Positions 1-7,695 of a stretch of 64,000 nucleotides of DNA are shown one piece after another (positions within the stretch are counted from its first letter, which is position 1; the number at the start of each line of letters is the position of its first letter). Below the pieces are notes generated by a model. That model made no database searches. It had not been told where the DNA came from and was given only the letters and a program-made list of their open reading frames with translations. This DNA is from Planctomycetota bacterium (GTDB lineage: Bacteria > Planctomycetota > Phycisphaerae > Phycisphaerales > UBA5793), in contig CAUJHZ010000076.1 of assembly GCA_963205185.1 (NCBI GenBank), forward strand, positions 81,157 to 145,156, written 5' to 3'. Both the position numbers and the translations under genes were made by a program.

Positions 1-158
1 GCATTGCAGCGGATGCGCACGTAAGACCGACATACACAACCTCCAGAATTCGCTGGGCAGTTCGCGCCCGCGCGCAGGATCGGCCGGCGAGACACCGCAA
101 CGGTTCGTTCGCATCGAGCAAACGAGCGATCACGAAGCACTCAGGAAGGATGTGCGAT

Positions 159-623
159 TCAGATGCGCAGCACCGTGCGCAGGCTGAGCGGCGATCGCAG
201 ATGAGCAACCGCACGCTGCGGACGCGGCACGATCGAATGATCGCCAGGCGGCCAGAGCGCTGCAGGCGCGCCCGTCTGCGGCAGGGCCGCGACTTCTGGC
301 CCGTCAAAGGCATGATGCCTGGCGCACCTCTGAGAAGGAACGGCGATCTGGTTGCCGCGCGGAGCCAGAATCAGATCGATGCAACCGCAGTCAGCGCGAG
401 AGTCAATCGAAGTGGACTGCGGCGAGGCGATGTCGCCTGCTCTCACCTCGGTATGCCCGCCGCAGCACGACTCCTCGGACGCGCACAGGGCGGCTGCGAT
501 TCGGACGCCGGAACCAACCTCGAGACAGCCAATGCACAGCACCCCGCCGGCCGAAGTCGCCATCGCCTGTAGAAGCAGGCAAACCACCACCATCCAGGAT
601 GCAAACCGAAAAACCCGATCCAT
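159..623 (-). CDS. small secreted Cys-rich protein, unknown function
   Basis: About 154 residues. The start is put at the ATG at 623, where a weak ACGAG lies upstream; a GTG two codons earlier is also possible. The N-terminus has Arg-flanked residues and then a hydrophobic stretch (about residues 6-26) that looks like a signal peptide. A cysteine-rich block follows, with CIGC, an EESCC pair and DCGC. The paired cysteines suggest disulfides or metal binding outside the cytoplasm. The C-terminal third is Pro/Arg-rich and less convincing as folded protein. No family is recognised. It stands alone, with tRNA-Phe transcribed in the same direction upstream. The hydrophobic leader plus spaced cysteines make it more likely real than the overlapping plus-strand frames. 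Confidence 0.5.
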   Translation of the reverse strand: MDRVFRFASWMVVVCLLLQAMATSAGGVLCIGCLEVGSGVRIAAALCASEESCCGGHTEVRAGDIASPQSTSIDSRADCGCIDLILAPRGNQIAVPSQRCARHHAFDGPEVAALPQTGAPAALWPPGDHSIVPRPQRAVAHLRSPLSLRTVLRI

Positions 624-794
624 CGGCACTCGTTTCCGTAACCGAATCCAGACGAGGGACTGTAGGGAAGACGCACCCGCCCGACCAGATTGTTCCGCCT
701 TCCGATCCGTAGCGCCCGCGCGAGTACATCAAATGGCATCGATAGCCACGGGGCATGACCGTGCCATCAGCGAGGATGCTCCTATTGTCGGAAA

Positions 795-867
795 TGGCCA
801 GAGCCGGACTTGAACCGGCGACCCCAGCATTTTCAGTGCTGTGCTCTACCAACTGAGCTATCTGGCC
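795..867 (-). tRNA. tRNA-Phe (GAA anticodon)
   Basis: The reverse complement folds as a complete cloverleaf: acceptor GGCCAGA/TCTGGCC, D-arm GCTC/GAGC, anticodon stem CAGCA/TGCTG with loop CTGAAAA (anticodon GAA), and a T-arm with loop TTCAAGT. The discriminator base is A. CCA is not encoded. Confidence 0.96.
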
Positions 868-876
868 GCAGCGCAA

Positions 877-904
877 ACAGTACGCGCCGGCCGGAATGGG
901 TCAA
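877..904 (-). promoter_or_regulatory. sigma70-type promoter of tRNA-Phe
   Basis: Read on the minus strand: TTGACC (899-904), a 16-bp spacer, then TACTGT (877-882), ending 9 bp before the tRNA 5' end. The spacing matches the promoter-like pair ahead of tRNA-Gly at 62266-62293. Confidence 0.6.
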
Positions 905-960
905 GCGTGTGCGGTCCCGCAGGGCCGGGCGCGGGTCTGCTGCCGCTATGATCTGAACCC

Positions 961-2139
961 ATGTCCGCACGCGACGCATGGATCACCGGTGTCGGTCTGC
1001 TTACGCCGCTTGGAAACTCGGCCTGGTCCACGATGCGCGCGCTTCTGGAGGGGCGCACCATCACCGACCGCCTGGGGCAGATCGCCGAGCCCATTGACGC
1101 GGAAACCATCATCCGCGGGACCGGCCGCATCTTCGATTCGCAACTGGGCAGCGGCGATCCAACGGCCACGCTCGCCATCCGCGCACTGAACGAAGCCGCA
1201 AACAGCGCGGGCCTGTCCGCAGATGATCTTTCGCGCACGCCGATCGTTGTCGCTTCGAGCAAAGGAGCAATCGGGGCGCTCTTTGATCCTTCGACGAGCA
1301 TGCACGCGGCCACGCAGGGGCCGCACGGGCTGCTCTGCTCGCTGATCCGATCAGCGACGCGCGCGCCTTCGTGCCGGGCGGTGGTGGCGGCGTGCGCATC
1401 CGGGCTGTTCGCGTTGGAAGCGGGCGTGCGGATGCTTCATCGTGGCGAGGCGCCGCGCGTGGCGGTAGTGGCGGTGGAGGCTTCGCTCGTGCCGCTGCTG
1501 ATGAGCAGTTACCGACGGCTGGGCGTGCTGCCGCCGGTTACGAATGCAGACTATCGCTGCCTGCCGATGGATCGGCGCCGCTGCGGCTTCACGCTGTCCG
1601 AACTGGCCGCGGCAATCATCCTCGAGCCCCAGCCTCGCCAGGCGCAATCGTCCGGCGCCGCTGCCATCACGCCGATGCGCGTGCTGGGAGTGCGAACGGC
1701 CGACGAGGCGCACCACGTCATCAAGTCTTCGCCGCAAGCCGAAGTGCTCGCGCGGCTCTCGCAATGGGCGCTGCGCGAGTCGGGCCCGATCGATCTGCTG
1801 CACCCCCACGCCACCGGCACGCGCGAGAACGACGAGGCGGAGATGGCCGTGCACGCGGCGGCCCTGGGCGCGCGAGCGGAATCCACGCTCGCCTACGCCG
1901 TGAAGGGGGCGATCGGACACGGCCTGGGCGCCGCCGGGCTGGCGAGCCTCGTTACCGCGTGCCTGATCGCGCGCAGCGGCCGCCTGCCGCCCATGCCGTG
2001 GCTGCGCGAGCCGATCGATACGCCGATCCACTTTTCGAGCGCGGGCGAGCGCGGCACCTTCCGTCGCCACGCCATCTTCGCCAGCGGATTCGGCGGGCAC
2101 ACTGCCGCCGCCATCATCGAAGCGCAGCCGCGCAATTGA
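961..2139 (+). CDS. beta-ketoacyl synthase (KAS I/II-like)
   Basis: 392 residues, thiolase-fold ketosynthase, slightly shorter than FabF. All catalytic positions are visible: Cys145 in AACASGLF, His283 in PHATGT (normally HGTGT), and Lys315/His320 in KGAIGHGLGAAG. The C-terminal GFGGH motif is also present, so a Claisen-condensing enzyme is expected. The gene stands alone, with no acyl carrier protein, malonyl transferase or reductase nearby, and converges on dapL 12 bp away. That isolation, and the sequence divergence around the His motif, argue against it being the housekeeping FabF. A role in a secondary lipid, polyketide or polyene pathway is possible but not shown. The ATG at 961 places the conserved first strand directly at the N-terminus. 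Confidence 0.8.
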   Translation: MSARDAWITGVGLLTPLGNSAWSTMRALLEGRTITDRLGQIAEPIDAETIIRGTGRIFDSQLGSGDPTATLAIRALNEAANSAGLSADDLSRTPIVVASSKGAIGALFDPSTSMHAATQGPHGLLCSLIRSATRAPSCRAVVAACASGLFALEAGVRMLHRGEAPRVAVVAVEASLVPLLMSSYRRLGVLPPVTNADYRCLPMDRRRCGFTLSELAAAIILEPQPRQAQSSGAAAITPMRVLGVRTADEAHHVIKSSPQAEVLARLSQWALRESGPIDLLHPHATGTRENDEAEMAVHAAALGARAESTLAYAVKGAIGHGLGAAGLASLVTACLIARSGRLPPMPWLREPIDTPIHFSSAGERGTFRRHAIFASGFGGHTAAAIIEAQPRN

Positions 2140-2151
2140 AATGGTGCGGAA

Positions 2152-3348
2152 CTACCAGTTCAGTCTCTTCAGCCGGTCGATCGTCTCGGCAATTCGATCG
2201 ACCTCGACGGTGAGCGCTGCACGGAACCAATTCCTGGCGCTGGCGCCGAAACCGCCGCCGGGTACGAACACTACGTTGGCCTCCTCCAGGCAGCGTGTGC
2301 AGAACTGGAACGAGTCGTAGCCCTTGGGACACGGCGCCCAGACGAAGAACGAGGCCGTGGGCGGCGTCACGTTCACGCCGATCTCGCCCAGGCCGCTGCA
2401 CAACACGTCGCGGCGCTCCCGGTACGTCTCGCGCATGGCCACCACCTGTGGATGCTCACTGTTGTCGAGCGCCACGGCCCCAGCCTGCTGGATGGCGTTG
2501 AACTGCCCCGAGTCGCAGTTGCCCTTGACCGCTCCCAGGGCTGCGATCACCTCCGGGTGCCCCACCGCAAATGCGATGCGCCAGCCGGTCATGTTGAACG
2601 TCTTGCTCAGTGAGTGGAATTCGATCGCGGGGAACGCGTCGATGTCGGCCCCTGGTGCTTGCCACATCGATGGCGGCTGCTTCTCGAAGAACACTTCGCT
2701 GTAGGCGTTGTCGCTGGCGAGGATGATGTCGTTGTCCCGGCAGATCTGCACCGCATGGGCGTAGAAATCCAGGTCGGCTACGGTCGCGGTCGGATTGCCG
2801 GGATGGTTCACCCACATGAGCCGGGCCCGATCGAGCGCTTCGGCGTTGATTGCGCTCAGGTCAGGCAGCCAACCGCGCTCGGCCTTGAGCGGCATCTCGA
2901 TGTAATCGGCTCCGGCGAAGATCGCGCCGCTGCGATAGACCGGATAGCCGATGTCGGCCCCGAGCACCGCGTCGCCGGGGTTGAGCACGGCCAGCGGCAG
3001 GTGCGCTATGCCGTCCTTGCTGCCGATGCAGGTGAGGATGTGCGTTGCAGGATCGACGTCGATGTCGAAGCGGCGCTTGAGGAATCTCGCCGCCGCCTTG
3101 CGAAACTCCGGGTGGCCGGCATCGAATGGATAGGGATGATTGCGCGGATCGCGAATCGCTTCGGCCATCGCATCGATGATGAACGACGGCGTGGGCCGGT
3201 CGGGATCTCCGACCCCGAGGTTGATCACATCGGCGCCGGCGGCGATCTTCGCGCGGCGCTTGCGATCGATTTCGATGAACAGATACGGCGGCAGATCGAG
3301 CAGGCGCTGAGAACGGATCGGACGCTTCTGCGCAGCGGTCAAAGGCAT
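2152..3348 (-). CDS. dapL: LL-diaminopimelate aminotransferase-type enzyme
   Basis: 398 residues, fold-type I PLP aminotransferase. The PLP lysine is Lys249 in HSLSKTFNMTGWR. NHPGNPT and the SDNAYSE block, both typical of class I/II enzymes, are present. The N-terminal LPPYLF...GVGDPD pattern and overall length match DapL, which converts tetrahydrodipicolinate directly to LL-diaminopimelate for lysine and peptidoglycan synthesis. This one-step route is common in Planctomycetota and Chlamydiae. Other class I aminotransferases (alanine or aspartate type) share most motifs, so substrate assignment is by family resemblance. The ATG at 3348 gives the expected length. Confidence 0.85.
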   Translation of the reverse strand: MPLTAAQKRPIRSQRLLDLPPYLFIEIDRKRRAKIAAGADVINLGVGDPDRPTPSFIIDAMAEAIRDPRNHPYPFDAGHPEFRKAAARFLKRRFDIDVDPATHILTCIGSKDGIAHLPLAVLNPGDAVLGADIGYPVYRSGAIFAGADYIEMPLKAERGWLPDLSAINAEALDRARLMWVNHPGNPTATVADLDFYAHAVQICRDNDIILASDNAYSEVFFEKQPPSMWQAPGADIDAFPAIEFHSLSKTFNMTGWRIAFAVGHPEVIAALGAVKGNCDSGQFNAIQQAGAVALDNSEHPQVVAMRETYRERRDVLCSGLGEIGVNVTPPTASFFVWAPCPKGYDSFQFCTRCLEEANVVFVPGGGFGASARNWFRAALTVEVDRIAETIDRLKRLNW

Positions 3349-3432
3349 GACTTCGGCACTCCGGCAAAGGTTTGGAAGAGTGAGCGCGCCGCATGATAGC
3401 CGCGATGGCGCACCGGCTCGTGATCGCCGCGA

Positions 3433-3714
3433 TCAGTCGCGAACGTCGGTGCGCTTCGGCTGGGCTTCGCTCGAGGCGATCTGCTGCTGATTGCGGTACA
3501 AAGCGTAGCCCAGACCGCCGACCATCGACATCGGCACGGCGATCATGAGCAGCACTGAGACGGAATACCCCATCGCCACGTTGACGCCCGTCTCTTCTTG
3601 CTGCTGTTCGGCTTCCTCGCTGCACAGCGGGCAGGCGAGCGCGGGAACAGCCAGCCCTGCGAGCGTGAGGGCGGCGACAAGGAGCGGACTCCGGAGCGTG
3701 CGTGAGCTGGGCAT
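3433..3714 (-). CDS. small exported single-pass membrane protein at end of oxidase operon
   Basis: About 93 residues, starting at the ATG at 3714; a TTG three codons upstream is less likely. A signal peptide ends near AVPALA, followed at once by CPLC, a Gln/Glu-rich linker, one transmembrane helix (about residues 49-70) and a short charged tail. A CxxC right after the signal cleavage site could bind a metal or be redox-active on the outside. It lies just downstream of the SCO-DUF420 gene on the same strand, so a role in copper delivery or oxidase assembly is plausible by context only. No named family is recognised. Confidence 0.6.
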   Translation of the reverse strand: MPSSRTLRSPLLVAALTLAGLAVPALACPLCSEEAEQQQEETGVNVAMGYSVSVLLMIAVPMSMVGGLGYALYRNQQQIASSEAQPKRTDVRD

Positions 3715-3750
3715 CGTGGGCAATCCTAGGCGGCTCTGAGCCGCCTGAAA

Positions 3751-4926
3751 TCATGCAGCCGCAAGCAGCGGCTGGAGGTGATAGAGCATGAGGTAGACCA
3801 GTACGCCCGTGAGGGACACGTACATCCAGATTGGCCAGGTGATGACCGCCAGGCGCCGATGCTGCAGAAAGCGCCCTGACGCTGCCAGCCAGAGGGTGCG
3901 GATGGCCAGGAACGGCACCGCCGCCGCGAGCACGACGTGCGAAATGAGGATCGCGTAGTAGGCCCAGCGCATCACGCCATCGACTTCCCACTTGGTGTGG
4001 CCGAGTCCCTGCTCCATCTGCCGTAGCGTGTGGTAGGTGATGTAACTGACGAGGAAGACGACCGAGACGAGAAAGGCGCCGATCATGCAGCGCATGTGCG
4101 CGGCCCTGCGTCCCTGGCGGATGAGCAGCCGGCCAATGAGCAGCAGCACCGCCGCGAGAGCATTGAGCGACGCATTCACCGTCGGCAGCGCCTTCAGGAG
4201 GCTGGCGTAGCGTTCCTGCGAAGCGCCGGCGGCCGCCAGAACACGCACGTCGCCGATGAGGCGCTGCATGTCCTGGGCTTCGGTGCCCATGTACCAGTCG
4301 TACACCTGGCCATCGCGGTCGACGAGCACGATGCGGCTGCTGTGCACGATGGGTCCTGAGTGCTCGCCCGGTGCAGCCGGGTCTGCGTCGTCTTCACCGG
4401 CGGCATTGAGCGATTCGGCGGCTTCCCGCGGATTCTCAGCCGTGAGCAGAAACGCGGCGGCGTACTTCTGGATGTCCGCAAATTCGCCCGTGAGAAAGGT
4501 CCACTGATCGAGGTCCGCGCCGTACGACTCGGCGTAGCGCTTGAGCGTGGCGGGGTCATCGCGCCACGGATCGCAGGTGATCGAGACCAGGTGCACGTTT
4601 GGATTCGGACCGATCGCCTTCTGCAGCGCAGCCAGGTTGCCCGTCATGATCGGACACGGCCCCGGGCAGTTCGTGAAGATGAAATCGACTGCCCACACCT
4701 TGCCGCGCAGCGATTGCGAGTCGAACGGCTGACCCTCCTGGTTGGTCAGCGCGATGCGGGGCGCCTGAATATTCACAGGCGGTTGGGGCGCGGCGGGGCC
4801 GGCCGCGGAATCCGGAGCAAATCGGATCCACGACCAGATGATCATGGCAGCGCACACGGCGACCATGAGCACCCAGATCAGCAGGTCGAGCCGGGTCATT
4901 GCACGTCGTGATCGCCGATGATCCAT
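3751..4926 (-). CDS. SCO1/SenC copper chaperone fused to a DUF420 membrane domain
   Basis: 391 residues. An N-terminal anchor (about 12-32) leads to a thioredoxin-fold SCO domain (about 50-225) with the copper/redox motif CPGPCP, the FTNCPG context, and a later His in HSSRI matching the third copper ligand. SCO proteins deliver copper to the CuA site of oxidase subunit II on the outer face of the membrane. After about residue 245 come four transmembrane helices resembling DUF420 (YozB/CtaM-like), a family linked to cytochrome oxidase assembly. Fusing the two joins two assembly factors in one chain. The ATG at 4926 has GAGGAC upstream. It follows the ABC permease by 3 bp and belongs to the minus-strand oxidase operon. 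Confidence 0.88.
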   Translation of the reverse strand: MDHRRSRRAMTRLDLLIWVLMVAVCAAMIIWSWIRFAPDSAAGPAAPQPPVNIQAPRIALTNQEGQPFDSQSLRGKVWAVDFIFTNCPGPCPIMTGNLAALQKAIGPNPNVHLVSITCDPWRDDPATLKRYAESYGADLDQWTFLTGEFADIQKYAAAFLLTAENPREAAESLNAAGEDDADPAAPGEHSGPIVHSSRIVLVDRDGQVYDWYMGTEAQDMQRLIGDVRVLAAAGASQERYASLLKALPTVNASLNALAAVLLLIGRLLIRQGRRAAHMRCMIGAFLVSVVFLVSYITYHTLRQMEQGLGHTKWEVDGVMRWAYYAILISHVVLAAAVPFLAIRTLWLAASGRFLQHRRLAVITWPIWMYVSLTGVLVYLMLYHLQPLLAAA

Positions 4927-4929
4927 GAA

Positions 4930-5766
4930 TCAGTGTCCTCGATGATCGGGCGAGGCCACGACCCACGTTGCCAGTGCAAGCGCCACCACGGCGAACGCGG
5001 CCGAGAGCGCCAGCGGCAGCCACGGAGAGCGGCCGTGCAGCGGAGCCGAAATCGCCAGCGAGCACCACGTCAGCGGATTGGCGAGCATGAGCCATTTGAG
5101 CAGCGCGTGCTGGTTGGCAACCGGAAAGATCGCGCCCGACAAGGCCCACATCGGCATAAGCACGAGGTTCATCACCGCGTGGAAGCCTTGCGTGGTTTCG
5201 CTCTTCCAGGCGAATGCGACGCCAATGCCTGTCATCATCAGGGCGGTCAGCGCGAGCGCCAGCAGGATCAGGCCGAGGTTGATCAGCGTCGGAAAGCTCG
5301 ACCACACCGGCGGCGCCGCGAGCAGCACGGCGGCCTGGAGAAAAGCAATGATCGCCCCGCCGAGCACTTTGCCCATGGCGATCGACCAGCGCGAAGCCGG
5401 CGACACGAGCACCGACTGCAGCCAGCCTTCGTTGCGGTCTTCGATGACCGAAATGCTCGAGAAGATGGCGGTGAACAGCGCGACCATGGTCATCATGCCC
5501 GGCAGGAGGAACAGGCCGTAGCCGCCCCTGCTCTCTTCCGCGGGGTGGGCGAAGTAGTTTGAGAATCCGACACCGAGAAACGCCCAGAACATGAGCGGCG
5601 TGCCGATCGCCGCGGCGATGCGCGTCGGCTGGCGTCGGAAGCGGACCAGTTCGCGCCAGAGAATGGTCCACATGACTGCAGCGCTGGAGACGTGCCGCTC
5701 GAGATCGATGGCGCTCGGCGCTGCAGCGGCGGAAACGGCTGGAGGCGGGGTAGCGGTGCGGCTCAT
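4930..5766 (-). CDS. ABC-2 type transporter permease in the oxidase operon
   Basis: 278 residues. A cytosolic N-terminal tail is followed by about six transmembrane helices with the ABC-2 pattern: WRELVRFRRQPTR before helix 1 and an amphipathic coupling region EDRNEGWLQSVLVSPAS. This is the exporter half-transporter class that includes daunorubicin, nodulation-factor and copper (NosY-like) permeases. It sits 4 bp downstream of its ATPase and 3 bp upstream of the SCO fusion, so it is very probably co-expressed with heme A and oxidase biogenesis genes. The substrate is unknown; a heme, copper or lipid-related cargo is only a contextual guess. Confidence 0.85.
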   Translation of the reverse strand: MSRTATPPPAVSAAAAPSAIDLERHVSSAAVMWTILWRELVRFRRQPTRIAAAIGTPLMFWAFLGVGFSNYFAHPAEESRGGYGLFLLPGMMTMVALFTAIFSSISVIEDRNEGWLQSVLVSPASRWSIAMGKVLGGAIIAFLQAAVLLAAPPVWSSFPTLINLGLILLALALTALMMTGIGVAFAWKSETTQGFHAVMNLVLMPMWALSGAIFPVANQHALLKWLMLANPLTWCSLAISAPLHGRSPWLPLALSAAFAVVALALATWVVASPDHRGH

Positions 5767-5770
5767 GACC

Positions 5771-6727
5771 TCACAACTCCTGAACCGGAGTGTAGGAATC
5801 CGACCCGCTCTCGTTGAGAGCCGCGCCGGTGAGGCTCACAAACACATCCGCGAGCGTCGGCGGCGCGATCGTAAACGGCGTACCCATTCTTGCAAGCGTT
5901 GCCGCCGCTTCAACGCGCTGGCGCTCGTCGAGAGCCGCCACCCACTGTGAGCCCGAAGGTTTCCACGGCGAGCCGAAACTGACTCCCGGCTGCTGCGCGT
6001 CGTGCACCGTCACGAACGCCTCGCCGACGCTGTGGCGAAGTTCAGCGGGCGCCGCGTCGGCGACGATTCTCCCCTGGTGCACGAACACGGCCCGGTCGCA
6101 GCGGTCGGCTTCATCAATGAGGTGCGTGCTCATGAGCAGCGTCATGCCCGCTTCGCGCTGCCGCTGCTCGATGGCATCGAGAAACATCTGGCGCGCGGCG
6201 GGATCGAGGCCGACGGTCGGCTCATCGAGCAGCAGCAGCCGCGGATGGTGGAGCATGGCGCGAGCGAGGTCGACGCGGCGTTTGAGCCCGCCCGAGAGCG
6301 TCTTGACCAAGTCCTCTCGGCGATTGGCGAGCGCGCCTCGCTCCAGTTCCTCGTCGATGCGGCGCTGCGCGATTTCGCCGCTCAATCCATACAGACTCGC
6401 CTGGCACCGCAGGTTTTCTTCGACGGAGAGGTGCGCATCGAGCCCGTTGGACTGAAAGACGACGCTCAGATGCGTGCGGTACTGCTGCGGGTCGCTGAGC
6501 CCATCGACGCGCAGCGTGCCTTGCGTCGGCGGCATCATGCCGCAGATCAGCCGCATCAGTGTGGATTTGCCGCTGCCGTTGGGCCCGAGCAGCGCGACGG
6601 ACTCGCCCGGCTCGATGCGCAGCGAAACGCCCTTGAGCGCTTCGTGGGCCTCCTGGCCGCGGCGTCGCGGGTAGACGAAGCGCAGGCCCTGGATGTCAAG
6701 AATCGCACTCTGTCTCTGATTGATCAT
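5771..6727 (-). CDS. ABC transporter ATP-binding protein in the oxidase operon
   Basis: 318 residues from the ATG at 6727, which overlaps the stop of ctaB by 4 bp (ATGA). Longer in-frame extensions upstream lie inside ctaB and look non-coding. The motifs are a Walker A GPNGSGKST, the signature TLSGGLKRR, a Walker B LLLLDEPTVGLD and an H-loop STH. The family is CcmA/NodI/DrrA-like exporter ATPases. The C-terminal ~90 residues form the regulatory extension typical of this class. It pairs with the permease at 4930-5766. Translational coupling to ctaB suggests its transport job is tied to heme-copper oxidase maturation. Confidence 0.9.
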   Translation of the reverse strand: MINQRQSAILDIQGLRFVYPRRRGQEAHEALKGVSLRIEPGESVALLGPNGSGKSTLMRLICGMMPPTQGTLRVDGLSDPQQYRTHLSVVFQSNGLDAHLSVEENLRCQASLYGLSGEIAQRRIDEELERGALANRREDLVKTLSGGLKRRVDLARAMLHHPRLLLLDEPTVGLDPAARQMFLDAIEQRQREAGMTLLMSTHLIDEADRCDRAVFVHQGRIVADAAPAELRHSVGEAFVTVHDAQQPGVSFGSPWKPSGSQWVAALDERQRVEAAATLARMGTPFTIAPPTLADVFVSLTGAALNESGSDSYTPVQEL

Positions 6728-7695
6728 GATGCGAGCCAGCGTGGCAGAATCGCCGCATCCACAACCATCACTCCCAGCAGAATCGGCAGCGAAATGATCG
6801 TGAAGAAGAACAAGCGTCGGGCGGCGCGATCGGTGCGCTGCACCGCCGCCTGTGCCGCAAACACGATCTGTACCACGCCGAGTACGAGCGCCACGAGCAG
6901 ATAGATCGGCCCGACCATGCCGAGCATGCCCGGCAGAAGCGTCGTGGGCAGGAGGATCATGCTCCAACTCAGCATCGCGGCGCCCGTCCGGGCCCCGGTC
7001 TGGTCGCCAACCGACATGACCGGGATGCCCGCGAGGGCGTATTCGTCGCGGTAGAACCAGGCGATAGCGAGGAAGTGCGGCATCTGCCAGACGAACATGA
7101 GCAGGAACAAGGTAAAGCCGCGCGCATCGAGCGAGCCGGTTGCCGCGGCCCAGCCGATGAGCGGCGGCAGCGCGCCGGGCACGGCGCCGATGAGCGTCGC
7201 CGTCGAACTGATGCGCTTCATGGGCGTGTAGACGAGGGCGTAGGTGATAAGCGTGGCAAAGGCAATGAGCGCCGCGAGCGGGCTTGCCGCAAGCCAGGTC
7301 AGTTGCGCCACGCCCAGGATGGCCAGCACCGCCCCGAAGAGCAGCGCCGCGCTGGGCGCGAGGCGACGGTCGGGCAGCGGCCGGTTAGCCGTGCGCGCCA
7401 TGAGGCGGTCGGTGTCGCGCTCGAACCACTGGTTGAGCACCGAACCCGCGCCCGCGCACAGCGCCGTGCCGACGAGCGTGTGCACGGCCGTGAGCGGCGC
7501 CTCGAACGGCCGGGCGCCCACGCCCATGGCGTAGCCCACGGCGGTGGTCACCAGCACGAGTGAATTCAGCCGCGGCTTGGTCAGTTCGATGTAGTCGCGC
7601 ATCGCTGCCACGGCGGCCGAGGGCGCACGGCGCGTCGGCGCGGCTTGGGCTGCGAGGCGCTCATGGACCGGGGCTCGGGCGTCAACGCGGGTCAT
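6724..7695 (-). CDS. ctaB: protoheme IX farnesyltransferase (heme O synthase)
   Basis: 323 residues from the ATG at 7695, which overlaps the ctaA stop as ATGA. UbiA-superfamily prenyltransferase with about eight or nine transmembrane helices. The first prenyl-diphosphate/Mg motif is N-QWFERDTDRLMARTANRPLP, and a second Asp-containing region follows as YRDEYALAGIPVM. KPRLNSLVLVTTAVGY at the N-terminus is typical of CyoE/CtaB. The enzyme farnesylates heme b to heme O, the substrate of the ctaA product encoded just upstream. The next downstream gene is the ABC ATPase. Confidence 0.95.
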   Translation of the reverse strand: MTRVDARAPVHERLAAQAAPTRRAPSAAVAAMRDYIELTKPRLNSLVLVTTAVGYAMGVGARPFEAPLTAVHTLVGTALCAGAGSVLNQWFERDTDRLMARTANRPLPDRRLAPSAALLFGAVLAILGVAQLTWLAASPLAALIAFATLITYALVYTPMKRISSTATLIGAVPGALPPLIGWAAATGSLDARGFTLFLLMFVWQMPHFLAIAWFYRDEYALAGIPVMSVGDQTGARTGAAMLSWSMILLPTTLLPGMLGMVGPIYLLVALVLGVVQIVFAAQAAVQRTDRAARRLFFFTIISLPILLGVMVVDAAILPRWLAS

